A DNA stretch of 64,000 bases from an uncultured Acidobacteriota bacterium (GCA_947259165.1 CAMYKY010000001.1:1-64000); one strand, 5' to 3'; counted from the stretch's first letter, positions 8,163 to 17,189 are shown. Numbers and translations: made by a program. Notes: a model not told the origin generated them from the letters alone.

Positions 8163-9494
8163 TCAGGCCGACCCGCCCATCTGTTTCGCACGCTCCTCGA
8201 ACTCGACCACGGTCGCGCCCAACGTCACCTGGTCTCCGGAGTTGAGGCGTTGCCTTCTGATGTTCTGTCCACTGATTTGCGTTCCCGAGCGGGTGTCGAG
8301 GTCTTCTATTTCGTAGCGGTTGCCGACGCGATGGATTGCGATGTGGTCGGGATCGATCCCCGCGTCTTTGAACAAATAGACATCCGCAGAGGGAGAGCTA
8401 CCGATGACGGTCGGCGATTTGTAGAGAACGAAGGATTTGCCGGCAAGCGGGCCCGTCCTAACTCGAAGCCACGCTTCTCTTGCGAGCTGATCGACGAGCG
8501 CGACGAAGAATCCAACACAGAGCCCGACCGCGATGAGACCCACGATACGGGACAACTCAGCGCCCGCAAATGCGGAGGGCTCCTGGAAGAATCGATCGAT
8601 GGGATCGAAGAACACACCTCCGAGCGCGCCGCCCAAGGCGCCACCAATCACGGAGTTGCGAAGTTGGCTCTTCGTGCTCCGAGCCAGGTTCATCCCGAGA
8701 CCGAGACCGGCTCCGATAAACGCCCACGCTCCGCTGCGACACGCTGAGTACAGAATGAATGTCACCGGAGGCATGTCCTGCACGGTCGTCCATGTCGCGG
8801 AATCATCCATCGACATCACATACTGCCCGATGCCCATCATGACGGCGGCGGGAACGAACGACAGGAACGCGAAGATTGCCGTGAGCAGAACGCCGATCAT
8901 GACGCGATCGATCATGCGCACCCAGTTCCGGGAGGTGACCCCTTCGGCGACCAGCATCGCGACCGCGATGAACACCGCCGTCACCGGAAACAACAGGATG
9001 CCGGACCAGCCGAAGCCGCTTTCGATCTGATCCCCCGTGTGCATGGCTTGGCTGGCCGTCGCCGGTCGCAACGCCCCCGCGAGCATCTCGTGGTCGGCCC
9101 AGGTCTCGCCGACAGCTTCGACGTACGTTCCTGGCTGGACTTCGTTGATATCGGTGAACGGAGGCTGACCATCGACTCCGGCCTCCATCGTGATCATGCC
9201 CGGAAAGACGATGACTTTGTTGTCCCCTACCGTGAGATTGATCGCATCACTCAACTCGGGCTCGGCAGGATCGTCGCCGAATTCGAAGGGCTCGCTGTTC
9301 ACTAGCAGGACTTCTCCGCCCACGAGCGAGAAATCGGCGAAGTAGGGCTCGATCAGAAGCCACGCCGAGAAGCTCGCGAGCAGTCCCGCGACCGGCAGAT
9401 AGAACAGACTCGACATCATGAGTCTGCGCATCGGCGACAGGTCCGGGGGCTCTTCGGCGACGACGCGAGTGCGAAGCTGACGTTCCTTCTTCAA
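8163..9494 (-). CDS. Polytopic membrane protein with C-terminal FHA domain
   Basis: Several TM segments, then PTVIGSSPSADVYL...DPDHIAIHRVGNRYEIEDLDTRSGTQISGQNI...GDQVTLGATVVEF (FHA). True start may lie upstream in frame. Confidence 0.82.
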   Translation of the reverse strand: MKKERQLRTRVVAEEPPDLSPMRRLMMSSLFYLPVAGLLASFSAWLLIEPYFADFSLVGGEVLLVNSEPFEFGDDPAEPELSDAINLTVGDNKVIVFPGMITMEAGVDGQPPFTDINEVQPGTYVEAVGETWADHEMLAGALRPATASQAMHTGDQIESGFGWSGILLFPVTAVFIAVAMLVAEGVTSRNWVRMIDRVMIGVLLTAIFAFLSFVPAAVMMGIGQYVMSMDDSATWTTVQDMPPVTFILYSACRSGAWAFIGAGLGLGMNLARSTKSQLRNSVIGGALGGALGGVFFDPIDRFFQEPSAFAGAELSRIVGLIAVGLCVGFFVALVDQLAREAWLRVRTGPLAGKSFVLYKSPTVIGSSPSADVYLFKDAGIDPDHIAIHRVGNRYEIEDLDTRSGTQISGQNIRRQRLNSGDQVTLGATVVEFEERAKQMGGSA

Positions 9495-9550
9495 CGCTTC
9501 GTCGACGTTCTTGTCGAAGAGCTCGTCGCGCTGAATGACGACTCGGTCGC

Positions 9551-10876
9551 TCAGGGAGCACCCCCATCGCGCAAACTGCTGCGCAGTTCCTCGTAACGAC
9601 GGGCGTTTCCGGGGTCGAGCGTCGCCGCGAGCTGGAGCAGGCGACGAGCGCGCTGGGTGTCTCCGGCTTTGCCGACATCTGCCGCGACCTCGGCGTACAG
9701 CTGACCGAGCGCGGCGCGCTGGTCCGAAACCATCCGCGTGACCTCCCGGGGAACGGCCGAGGATCTTTGGCCGAGTTGTTGCAGCAGTCTCAAAGAGCGA
9801 TCCGCCTGAAAATGGGTATCCCGGAGCTCTCTGAGCTTGCGCCGTCCTTCGACCAGCGGAACCATTGCCTCGTCACCAGAGCGCCCACTACTGAGCTGTG
9901 CGAGACCGAGGTCGACTGCCGCAAGCCCTTCATCGAAATCCCGGCGCAGAGACTCACCACCCCCCGCGGCCTCACGGACGAAGCTCAGAAGCTCCACGTT
10001 CAATCCACGAAGCAGCGCTTCTGCCGCGGCAGCTCGATCCCGGTCGAGTCGGATTCGAGCTTCTTGAATCACGTCGCGCAAACGGTATTGGGCGAACGAG
10101 AAACCAGCGAACCCTCCAATCAACAGGATGGCGAGCGCGGTGATGGCCATCGTCGCCCAATCCCATTCGCGCTCCGGCGGCGAAGGGTCGACCCTTGGTT
10201 GACTCATAGTCTGTTTCGCCGAGCTCGAGCCCGAGCTTGAACTTGTCGCGGTCCCTGCCGAGACCTTGGGCTCCGCCGACACGCGGGCGCCGTCCCAAAG
10301 GGTCTCCTCCTGCCCTACCCAGTATTGACGGCAGCGCGCAGGCTCGTTGTCACGCCAAACGAAGACACCGTGCTCATGACTCTTGGGATCGTAGACGAGC
10401 GCAATTTGATAGGGCAGATTGAAAAAACTCTGGTGAATAAACAGATCTCGATCCGACAAGAAAATGCCGAAACCGGGGTGTGTGTGGTACCAACCGACGA
10501 TCTTCTTGTCTTTATGCTTCGATTCCAATTCTTTGTGGATGTAATCCCAGGTGTCTTGAGTAAAGGTGAGCTCGGTTCCCTTTTCTTCCGCGTACAGCGC
10601 GTCGATGGTCGCATCCACTTTGAGAAACGGCCCGCTCTTGTCCTTGTGAATCTTCCCGACGAGCACGCCGCCGATTTCGCGAGTGAGATCGGCGTCTCCA
10701 CGTTCGGTCGCGCGATCGAAAGCGTCCTCGGAAATGTAGATCCGAAACCCGTGCCGAACGCTGGGAAAAGTCTCTTTCGAGAGCTCTTTCGCGTCGATGG
10801 CACGGGTATCAAGTCCGTTCAAAACCGCCTCCCATCTCTTCAGGAACTGACAAGGGCCCCAAGACCAAGGGTGCAT
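9551..10876 (-). CDS. JAB/MPN (JAMM) metallopeptidase with TM segment and C-terminal helical region
   Basis: EIGGVLVGKI...GWYHTHPGFGIFLSDRD JAMM motif (His-x-His codons at 10477-10485); TM WATMAITALAILLIGGFAGFSFA. Start uncertain; overlaps the E1 3' end. Confidence 0.87.
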   Translation of the reverse strand: MHPWSWGPCQFLKRWEAVLNGLDTRAIDAKELSKETFPSVRHGFRIYISEDAFDRATERGDADLTREIGGVLVGKIHKDKSGPFLKVDATIDALYAEEKGTELTFTQDTWDYIHKELESKHKDKKIVGWYHTHPGFGIFLSDRDLFIHQSFFNLPYQIALVYDPKSHEHGVFVWRDNEPARCRQYWVGQEETLWDGARVSAEPKVSAGTATSSSSGSSSAKQTMSQPRVDPSPPEREWDWATMAITALAILLIGGFAGFSFAQYRLRDVIQEARIRLDRDRAAAAEALLRGLNVELLSFVREAAGGGESLRRDFDEGLAAVDLGLAQLSSGRSGDEAMVPLVEGRRKLRELRDTHFQADRSLRLLQQLGQRSSAVPREVTRMVSDQRAALGQLYAEVAADVGKAGDTQRARRLLQLAATLDPGNARRYEELRSSLRDGGAP

Positions 10877-12038
10877 CGCCGTCGAAAAGCCACGCTCGCT
10901 GATCGTCGAGTCCTTGGCGCGCGACGATGACGTCGAACAACGGAAGACCGGCCTGTTGCGGAGTTCGAGATAAATCGACAACTCCGTCTCTGCATATCGA
11001 CGAGGCGAACTCGACGCCGCGATGGGCGCGGCACTTCGGGCACGCCGCGTCTTTCTCACCGATTTCGCCGAGGACTTGGTAACGCGGCTCGCTCGTCCCG
11101 CAGCTTCCGCACTCGAGCGACACGACGATGTCACGACTGAGATCCAAAACCGCACCAGCTCCCAACTCGCCCTCGGCACGTTCGAGAAGCTCTTCGAAGG
11201 TCACGGCGTCACTTGCCAGTCCGAGTGGTGTGATCGGTCCCAAGTTCTCGTGACCGGGACACTCGTCACGACGCGGGTATCTTACCCGGCTGATATCGCC
11301 CCAGAGCCCGTTGACATGGAGTCCCTCGGAAACGAGCGCGGGTTGACCGTGCAGCACCTTGATCGCTTCTTGCACTTCGAGCGCCGCTACGAGTGAAGCC
11401 GCGACGGCGGTCGTGGGCACGTGTCCGGACTCAACGATGTCCCGCGCAAGCATTGCGCACGAACGACGCTCCGCCACGAGCTTCCGATCCGTTTCGTTCA
11501 TCGTGCACTCGTAGCAGGACCCCTTCGCCGGATCGAATACGCGCGCGATTCCCGCCAAACCCTCGATCGCACCATCGACCCAAACACGACCGGTCGCCGC
11601 GCTCGCGCTGTTTGCAAAGATGCGTGCCTCGCGATTGTCGAGACCGCAGATGACGACGTCCGCCCAGAGAAAAACGCCTAGCCCCGCCTTGTGGTTGAGA
11701 TTGTCGACTCGTGGGTGTGCGCACACGTCGGGGTTGAGCTCCCGCATGCGCTTCACCGCGACCGTCGCCTTCGCGCCACCTTGGTCTTCGTCGCGAAACA
11801 AGACTCCACGTGACAGATTGCTTTGCTCGATGATGTCCATGTCGTAGACCAGCACTTCGCCGATTCCGGTCAACGACAAAATCTTCAAGATCTCGTTTCC
11901 GAGAGCACCCGCCCCGATCACGAGAACGCGTGCCGATCGGATTTTTTCCTGGTCCCACCACGTGATGAGCTCCTGACGGTCGTAGCGACCACCACCGTCA
12001 CGTCCGAGAAGCTCGTCGTGCGAGAGCTTCATGTCCAT
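10809..12038 (-). CDS. E1-like ubiquitin-activating (ThiF-fold) enzyme
   Basis: RVLVIGAGALGNEILKILSLTGIGEVLVYDMDIIEQSNLSRGVLFRDEDQGGAKATVA, VVICGLDNREAR, putative catalytic Cys194 in RRSCAMLARD (codon 11457-11459). TAATG overlap with the Ubl gene. Confidence 0.9.
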   Translation of the reverse strand: MDMKLSHDELLGRDGGGRYDRQELITWWDQEKIRSARVLVIGAGALGNEILKILSLTGIGEVLVYDMDIIEQSNLSRGVLFRDEDQGGAKATVAVKRMRELNPDVCAHPRVDNLNHKAGLGVFLWADVVICGLDNREARIFANSASAATGRVWVDGAIEGLAGIARVFDPAKGSCYECTMNETDRKLVAERRSCAMLARDIVESGHVPTTAVAASLVAALEVQEAIKVLHGQPALVSEGLHVNGLWGDISRVRYPRRDECPGHENLGPITPLGLASDAVTFEELLERAEGELGAGAVLDLSRDIVVSLECGSCGTSEPRYQVLGEIGEKDAACPKCRAHRGVEFASSICRDGVVDLSRTPQQAGLPLFDVIVARQGLDDQRAWLFDGDAPLVLGPLSVPEEMGGGFERT

Positions 12039-12313
12039 TAGACGCTGCCGGCGGTGATCTCGGGCTGGATTCGCATCACATCACCGTTGGTCACCTGCTG
12101 GTCGGCGAGGGATTTGTCATCGAGCAACTGGATCCCGAGCCGGCGATGGTGAAACTTATAGCTCATCAACTGACCGTCGGGACTGTGCTTGGGAAGATGG
12201 AGCTTGTCGGCGAGAACGAGCAGGATGCGATCTACCGTAACGTCGTCGGGCACTTCGACCTCGACCCGCTTGTTCCCGGTGGCATCCCAGACTTCCAGGT
12301 TGACATCACCCAT
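12038..12313 (-). CDS. Ubiquitin-like (YukD/EsaB-like beta-grasp) protein, 91 aa
   Basis: MGDVNLEVWDATGNKRVEVEVPDDVTVDRILLVLADKLHLPKHSPDGQLMSYKFHHRRLGIQLLDDKSLADQQVTNGDVMRIQPEITAGSV; beta-grasp-like pattern, lies directly before the E1 gene. Confidence 0.78.
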   Translation of the reverse strand: MGDVNLEVWDATGNKRVEVEVPDDVTVDRILLVLADKLHLPKHSPDGQLMSYKFHHRRLGIQLLDDKSLADQQVTNGDVMRIQPEITAGSV

Positions 12314-12430
12314 GGACAGGACTCCAGAAGACGGAAGGTTTTGTGAAACCAGAGCGTTGATCAATTCTCGCGGACAGCTCCCAGGCTGTCAACACATCAG
12401 CTCTCTCTTACCACGGAGACAGCGGCGAAA

Positions 12431-14311
12431 TTACGGGGTGACGACGGCGATTAGCTCGGGGCCGTCCAGGACCTGACCTTCTTCGACGAGAATGGTGTCA
12501 ACGCGGCCTTCGATCGGGGAGTGGATTTCTAGTTGCATTTTCATCGATTCTACGACGGCGAGGACTTGGCCTTCTTCGACGGAGGTGCCTTCTTCGATGC
12601 GGAGCTCGAGCACTTTGCCCGCCATGGGGGCTCGGACTTCGCCGTCGCTGGCAGCAAGCTTGATGCGGCGGTGGCTCAGCGCTCGCGGATCTTCCAGCCG
12701 GAGGGTCTCGCCCTGCACGGTGAGCGCCATTGCGGTCGCGTCGAGGACCGTCGCCACGCCTTCGACGGGATGAGGGAGGTCCGGTCCCGTCAGGACGACG
12801 TCACCCGACGAAAGCTCGATGTCGACATCGATCGCCGGACGCTCCATGGCGCTTCCAACTCGTGCGACGTGGTTACCCTGTTCTCTAAAGCGTGCGGCGG
12901 AGCGTGTTTCCGGGATGCTCGCTCGTAGCGCCAACGACAACTGTTCGCGGAACCCCGCCGTCTGAAGACGCGCCTCCAGTGTTTCCGGTAGAAGCGAGCG
13001 ATTGAGCTCGTCGAGATGGGCCCCAATCCATGAGGTCGAAAACGCCCCGGAACGAAAATCGGGATGACGGATCACGGATTGCAGAAACGGCAGGTTCGTT
13101 ACAACGCCGTGCACGACCATCACCGCGAGAGCAGCGTCGAGGATTTCGAGCGCGTCCTCGCGAGTTGCACCGACGGCAATCACCTTCGCGATCATCGAAT
13201 CGAACTGCGCGCGCACGAAGCCGCCCTCGGCAACGCCGGAGTCGACGCGAATTCCCGCGCTGCTCGGCTCGCGGTAGCGGCGAAGTGGCCCCGGCGTCGG
13301 CAAGAAGTCCGCTCGAGGGTCTTCCGCAAGCACCCGCGCCTCGATAGCCCACCGGCTGGGCTGAAGCGATTCGAGACGCGAAGGCCAATCACCCTCGGCG
13401 AGCTCGAGTTGTGCGGCCACCAGATCCACGTTGTAAACCGCTTCCGTCACCGGATGCTCGACTTGAAGGCGCGTGTTCACTTCAAGGAAATAGAATTTGT
13501 CATCGGTATCGAGCAGGAACTCCACCGTTCCCGCGCCACGGTATTGCGTCTTCTCGACGAGTCGAAGCGCCGCGGTGCTCATCCGCTCTCGCAGCGCGCC
13601 GCCAACAACGGGACTCGGCGACTCTTCGATTACTTTCTGGTAGCGACGCTGCATCGAGCATTCGCGCTCACCGAGCGCGACGCCCCCGCCGATACCATCG
13701 CCAAAGACTTGTATCTCGATGTGACGCGGTGCGGCCAGGTACCGTTCCACGAACACCGTCGGGTCTCCGAAGCCGGCCTTCGCCTCATCCGAGGCCCGCG
13801 CGAGCGCGGCCGGAAGTTGTGCGTAGGTTTCAACGATGCGCATCCCCCGGCCGCCACCACCGCCGGCCGCCTTCACGAGATACGGCGGCTCGATGCCCTT
13901 GTCCACGAGCTCCTCGAGCTCATCGGAACGAACGGACGGGAGCGTTGCTACGCCCGCGGCTTCAGCGATCGCCTTCGCGCTCTCTTTGTTCCCGAGACGC
14001 TCCATCGATTCCGGAGTTGGGCCAACGAAGGTGATCCCGACTTCTTGGATTTTTCGCGCGAATTCCGCATTCTCCGACAAGAAACCGTAGCCTGGATGCA
14101 GCAAATCGGCTCCCCAAGCGTTCGCCGCCGCCACGATCTCTCCGGCATCGAGAAAGCTCGAGACTTCGACCACGTCGTCCGCTTCCAAGCGCACCAAAGC
14201 ATCAGCATCCTCCGGCGTCGAGACGACGGCGACGAGATAGCCTCTCTCGCGCGCGGAGCGCAGAATGCGCCGCGCGATCTCTCCCCGGTTTGCGATGACG
14301 AGCTTTTTCAC
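12431..14311 (-). CDS. Biotin-dependent acyl-CoA carboxylase alpha subunit (methylcrotonyl/geranyl-CoA carboxylase type)
   Basis: KKLVIANRGEIARRIL...HPGYGFLSENAEFA...ESMKMQ biotinyl motif. GTG start; the ORF caller's upstream extension is spurious. Confidence 0.9.
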   Translation of the reverse strand: MKKLVIANRGEIARRILRSARERGYLVAVVSTPEDADALVRLEADDVVEVSSFLDAGEIVAAANAWGADLLHPGYGFLSENAEFARKIQEVGITFVGPTPESMERLGNKESAKAIAEAAGVATLPSVRSDELEELVDKGIEPPYLVKAAGGGGGRGMRIVETYAQLPAALARASDEAKAGFGDPTVFVERYLAAPRHIEIQVFGDGIGGGVALGERECSMQRRYQKVIEESPSPVVGGALRERMSTAALRLVEKTQYRGAGTVEFLLDTDDKFYFLEVNTRLQVEHPVTEAVYNVDLVAAQLELAEGDWPSRLESLQPSRWAIEARVLAEDPRADFLPTPGPLRRYREPSSAGIRVDSGVAEGGFVRAQFDSMIAKVIAVGATREDALEILDAALAVMVVHGVVTNLPFLQSVIRHPDFRSGAFSTSWIGAHLDELNRSLLPETLEARLQTAGFREQLSLALRASIPETRSAARFREQGNHVARVGSAMERPAIDVDIELSSGDVVLTGPDLPHPVEGVATVLDATAMALTVQGETLRLEDPRALSHRRIKLAASDGEVRAPMAGKVLELRIEEGTSVEEGQVLAVVESMKMQLEIHSPIEGRVDTILVEEGQVLDGPELIAVVTP

Positions 14312-15156
14312 GTGACCTGTTTCTTTCGAAGAAGGGCGACGCGAGCCGCCCATGCGGGGGGCGCCTTGGCAAAGAACGCCTCGAGCCCCATCCGGCCCTC
14401 CCGAGAACACCGCGCTTCGGCGATTTGGTGAGCGGTGAACTCGAGAAGCTCGGGACCAGGAAGCGGCAACGCTCGCTTGATGAGCGCCTTGGTACGCCGT
14501 GCCGCTTCGGGTCCCGCCGCCAGAAAATCGAGCACCACATCCTGCAGGGTCGCCGCACGCTTCGACGGCAGTGTGACTTGTTGCACGAGTCCGATCTCTT
14601 TCGCCTCGGACGCGAGCACGCGACGGCCCGTGAGCATCATCGGCGCGGCATTCGCGAGCCCGATCTTGCGAATGATGTAAGGGCTGATGACGCCGGGAAC
14701 AATCCCGAGCAACACCTCCGACGTGGCGAAGACGGTGCCCTCGTCCGCAAGGGCATAGTCCGCGCACACGCAAAGCCCTAGTCCACCACCGATCGCGGCT
14801 CCCTGAATGACGGCGATGATCGGCGTCGGAAAGTCGGCGAGCACATAAAACAGACGCGCGAGCGTCGTCGCATCTTCCGCGCTCTCTGCGACGGTGCTCG
14901 CTGAAAGCCGCTTCATATAGCCGAGGTCGGCACCGGCGCTAAACACCTTACCGTCACCCTCGAGCAGCAGAACGCGCGTCTGCTGTTGTTCGGCGAGGTG
15001 GTCGAGCGCGGCGCGCAGTTCCGATATCATCGCTTCATCGAACGCGTTGCGCACGTCGGGCCGCGACAGCACGATTCGCTTCACACCCATCGACAGAGAT
15101 TCGACTCGCAGGGTCGTCGCCTCAGTAATGACCCGCTCGACAGGAAAATCCCTCAC
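14308..15156 (-). CDS. Enoyl-CoA hydratase/isomerase family (methylglutaconyl-CoA hydratase-like)
   Basis: SAGADLGYMKRL...AVIQGAAIGGGLGLCVCADYALA crotonase motifs, in a carboxylase cluster. Confidence 0.88.
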   Translation of the reverse strand: MRDFPVERVITEATTLRVESLSMGVKRIVLSRPDVRNAFDEAMISELRAALDHLAEQQQTRVLLLEGDGKVFSAGADLGYMKRLSASTVAESAEDATTLARLFYVLADFPTPIIAVIQGAAIGGGLGLCVCADYALADEGTVFATSEVLLGIVPGVISPYIIRKIGLANAAPMMLTGRRVLASEAKEIGLVQQVTLPSKRAATLQDVVLDFLAAGPEAARRTKALIKRALPLPGPELLEFTAHQIAEARCSREGRMGLEAFFAKAPPAWAARVALLRKKQVT

Positions 15157-17003
15157 GAGAGCTCCTTGGATGAAGGTTTGTCCGCAACGGCTATCGTCGC
15201 GAGCAGACCCGAAGGGATACGCACGCGACAACGTAGAAGCGCCTGAGAGTAGGTCTTGCCCTGCGCATCGGTGTAAAGGCTCACGGTGCCGCCGCCTCCG
15301 AGCGATTCATCGAGTAGAAAGTTGAGCGCGAAAAGATTGGGAACTAGATAACGATGCACTTCACCGTTGACGATGTCTTCGAACCACTGACGCACTCGCT
15401 CGCCGCTGACGTTGTTTCTCAGCCACACATAGCATGCTGCACTGCGGCCAATGAGCCCTATGTTCGCGGTGTCACCCTTATCGCCGCTACGAGCATGTGC
15501 GATCGCCATGAGCGGCACCTCGATCACATCCTCGTCAAGTGATTGGACGAGCGCATCGGGATGCGGGTCTTGGAGAGGTCGTACCGGCTCCGAGCGTCCT
15601 TCGGTCACCGGCCAGATCAGATTTTGTTTCGAGGCAACTTCGTTGCCGTCATCGTAAACCGCGAGCGTTGCCGGCGCATGCCCTTGCGGGATGAGGCTCG
15701 GCCAATACCGAACGACATTCGAGATCGGCGGCGCCCCTCCGGTCACGGCAACGCCTGCAGGCCCGCTGAGAATGAGACCCGGCAGAAGCTTGCGAAAGAT
15801 CTGTAGCTTGCGTTTGTCATGATCCCGAGCCGCGAGCCGCAAGAGAACCTCGCTGACGTGGTGCGCAGGCGTCAAAGAGCGGTGGGTGCTGTCGTCACCA
15901 ATGTATTCGGTGTGTCTCGCTTCGAACGCGCTCAAACCTTCACGCTCGAGCTCCGCCGTGAGCCGCGTCCAGAAAACGTTCGCGAACATCTCCGCCTTCG
16001 CGCGCGGGTCTGGGCCAGAAACGATCAACGCTCCCGAGGATTTGAACCCGTCGTCGAGCGCCGCGCTGACTTTGAGAAAGTCGGTTGGAGGCGCACCCTT
16101 GGCGCCAGCGATACGAACTCGATCGTCTCCGTCCGCCTCGAGCGTGATCGTCGTGAAATCGGCAATGCAGTCCGGGGTGATGTACACCTGAGGGTGGCCC
16201 ATCTCGTAGAGAAATTGCTCGCGCGCCGTCTGCAGCGACACGAGGCCACCCGAGCCGGGATGTTTCGTCAAGACAAACGATCCGTCGGGCTCGAACTCCA
16301 CAACGGGATAGCCGACATCGATGTAGCTCGGCACTTTCTCCCAGTCGGTGAAATTGCCTCCGGTCGCCTGCGCGCCGCACTCGATGAGATGGGAAGCGAC
16401 GATACCCTGCGCGAGACGATCGTAGTCCTCCGCATCCCAACCAAACTCATAAATGAGCGCGGCAAGGGTGATCCCCGTATCAGTAACGCGCCCCGAGAGT
16501 ACGATATCCGGATTTTCCTCGAGTGCCTCCACGACGGGCATCGCTCCAAAGTAGGCATTCGCCGAAAGAACTTTGTCGCGGTAGTCGTCGAGCGGCTCCC
16601 CTGTCTCCATGTTGTCGAGGGTGAGCTCATCTAGTTGCGGACGAACGTCATCCCCGCCGACGACCGCGACCTTGAGTGAGAGGCCACGTTTCACCGCGAC
16701 ACTGAACAGAGCGTCTGCACACGCCTTGGGATTGACTCCGCCGGCGTTGGTGATGAGCTTGATGCCGCGTTCGAGGATCTCCTCGAGCAACGGATCGATC
16801 TGGGCGATGAAATCCCTTGCGTAGCCCGCGGTGGGGTCACGAGCGAACTGCTTTTGCAGAATGCTCATAGTGATCTCGGCAAGAAAATCCATCGAGATGT
16901 AATCGATGGGGAGGTCACCGAGAACTTGGCGACGCATCGCATAGGGGTCGTCGCCCCAATAGCCACCGGCGTTGGCGATTCGAAGAGTTGATGATCTTGG
17001 CAT
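15153..17003 (-). CDS. AtuA/DUF1446 family protein (acyclic terpene utilisation AtuA-like)
   Basis: LRIANAGGYWGDDP...; HARSGDKGDTANIGLIGRS C-terminal domain. Start taken at MPRSSTLRIANAGG; the upstream 20 aa are repeat-derived. Confidence 0.85.
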   Translation of the reverse strand: MPRSSTLRIANAGGYWGDDPYAMRRQVLGDLPIDYISMDFLAEITMSILQKQFARDPTAGYARDFIAQIDPLLEEILERGIKLITNAGGVNPKACADALFSVAVKRGLSLKVAVVGGDDVRPQLDELTLDNMETGEPLDDYRDKVLSANAYFGAMPVVEALEENPDIVLSGRVTDTGITLAALIYEFGWDAEDYDRLAQGIVASHLIECGAQATGGNFTDWEKVPSYIDVGYPVVEFEPDGSFVLTKHPGSGGLVSLQTAREQFLYEMGHPQVYITPDCIADFTTITLEADGDDRVRIAGAKGAPPTDFLKVSAALDDGFKSSGALIVSGPDPRAKAEMFANVFWTRLTAELEREGLSAFEARHTEYIGDDSTHRSLTPAHHVSEVLLRLAARDHDKRKLQIFRKLLPGLILSGPAGVAVTGGAPPISNVVRYWPSLIPQGHAPATLAVYDDGNEVASKQNLIWPVTEGRSEPVRPLQDPHPDALVQSLDEDVIEVPLMAIAHARSGDKGDTANIGLIGRSAACYVWLRNNVSGERVRQWFEDIVNGEVHRYLVPNLFALNFLLDESLGGGGTVSLYTDAQGKTYSQALLRCRVRIPSGLLATIAVADKPSSKELS

Positions 17004-17133
17004 TGGCTTAGAGTTCCCGTGCTGGTTTTCGTTCCCGTTCCCGATTGCGTCTTTGTCTTTCATATCAGTACCTGACGATACGAGCTAGAGCTTTCCGCCA
17101 GGTCAGTGTTTTTCACGGTTTCATCTTCATCCG

Positions 17134-17189
17134 TTCGGGAACGGGAACGGGAACGGGAACGGGGACGGGAACGGGGACGGGGACGGGGC
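17134..17189. repeat. Short tandem GGGAAC/GGGGAC hexamer array
   Basis: cgggaacgggaacgggaacgggaacggggacgggaacggggacggggacgggg, with a short inverted counterpart gttcccgttcccg near 17031-17043. Confidence 0.85.

Noticed and set aside
12038-12313. Assigning the YukD-like Ubl to a type VII secretion system
   Set aside because: No EssC/EccC ATPase, WXG100 or other ESX genes in the window; the neighbours are E1, E2, JAB and RING genes.
4705-12313. Eukaryotic contamination as the source of the E1/E2 genes
   Set aside because: Intronless, overlapping, operonic genes flanked by typical bacterial genes with matching codon style.
13064-14431. 455-aa plus-strand ORF and similar long antisense ORFs (15819-16634, 17873-18877, 24565-25446, 55911-56939, 56911-58050, 7171-8316)
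   Set aside because: They lie opposite well-recognised genes in high-GC DNA, have Arg/His-rich composition and no domains.
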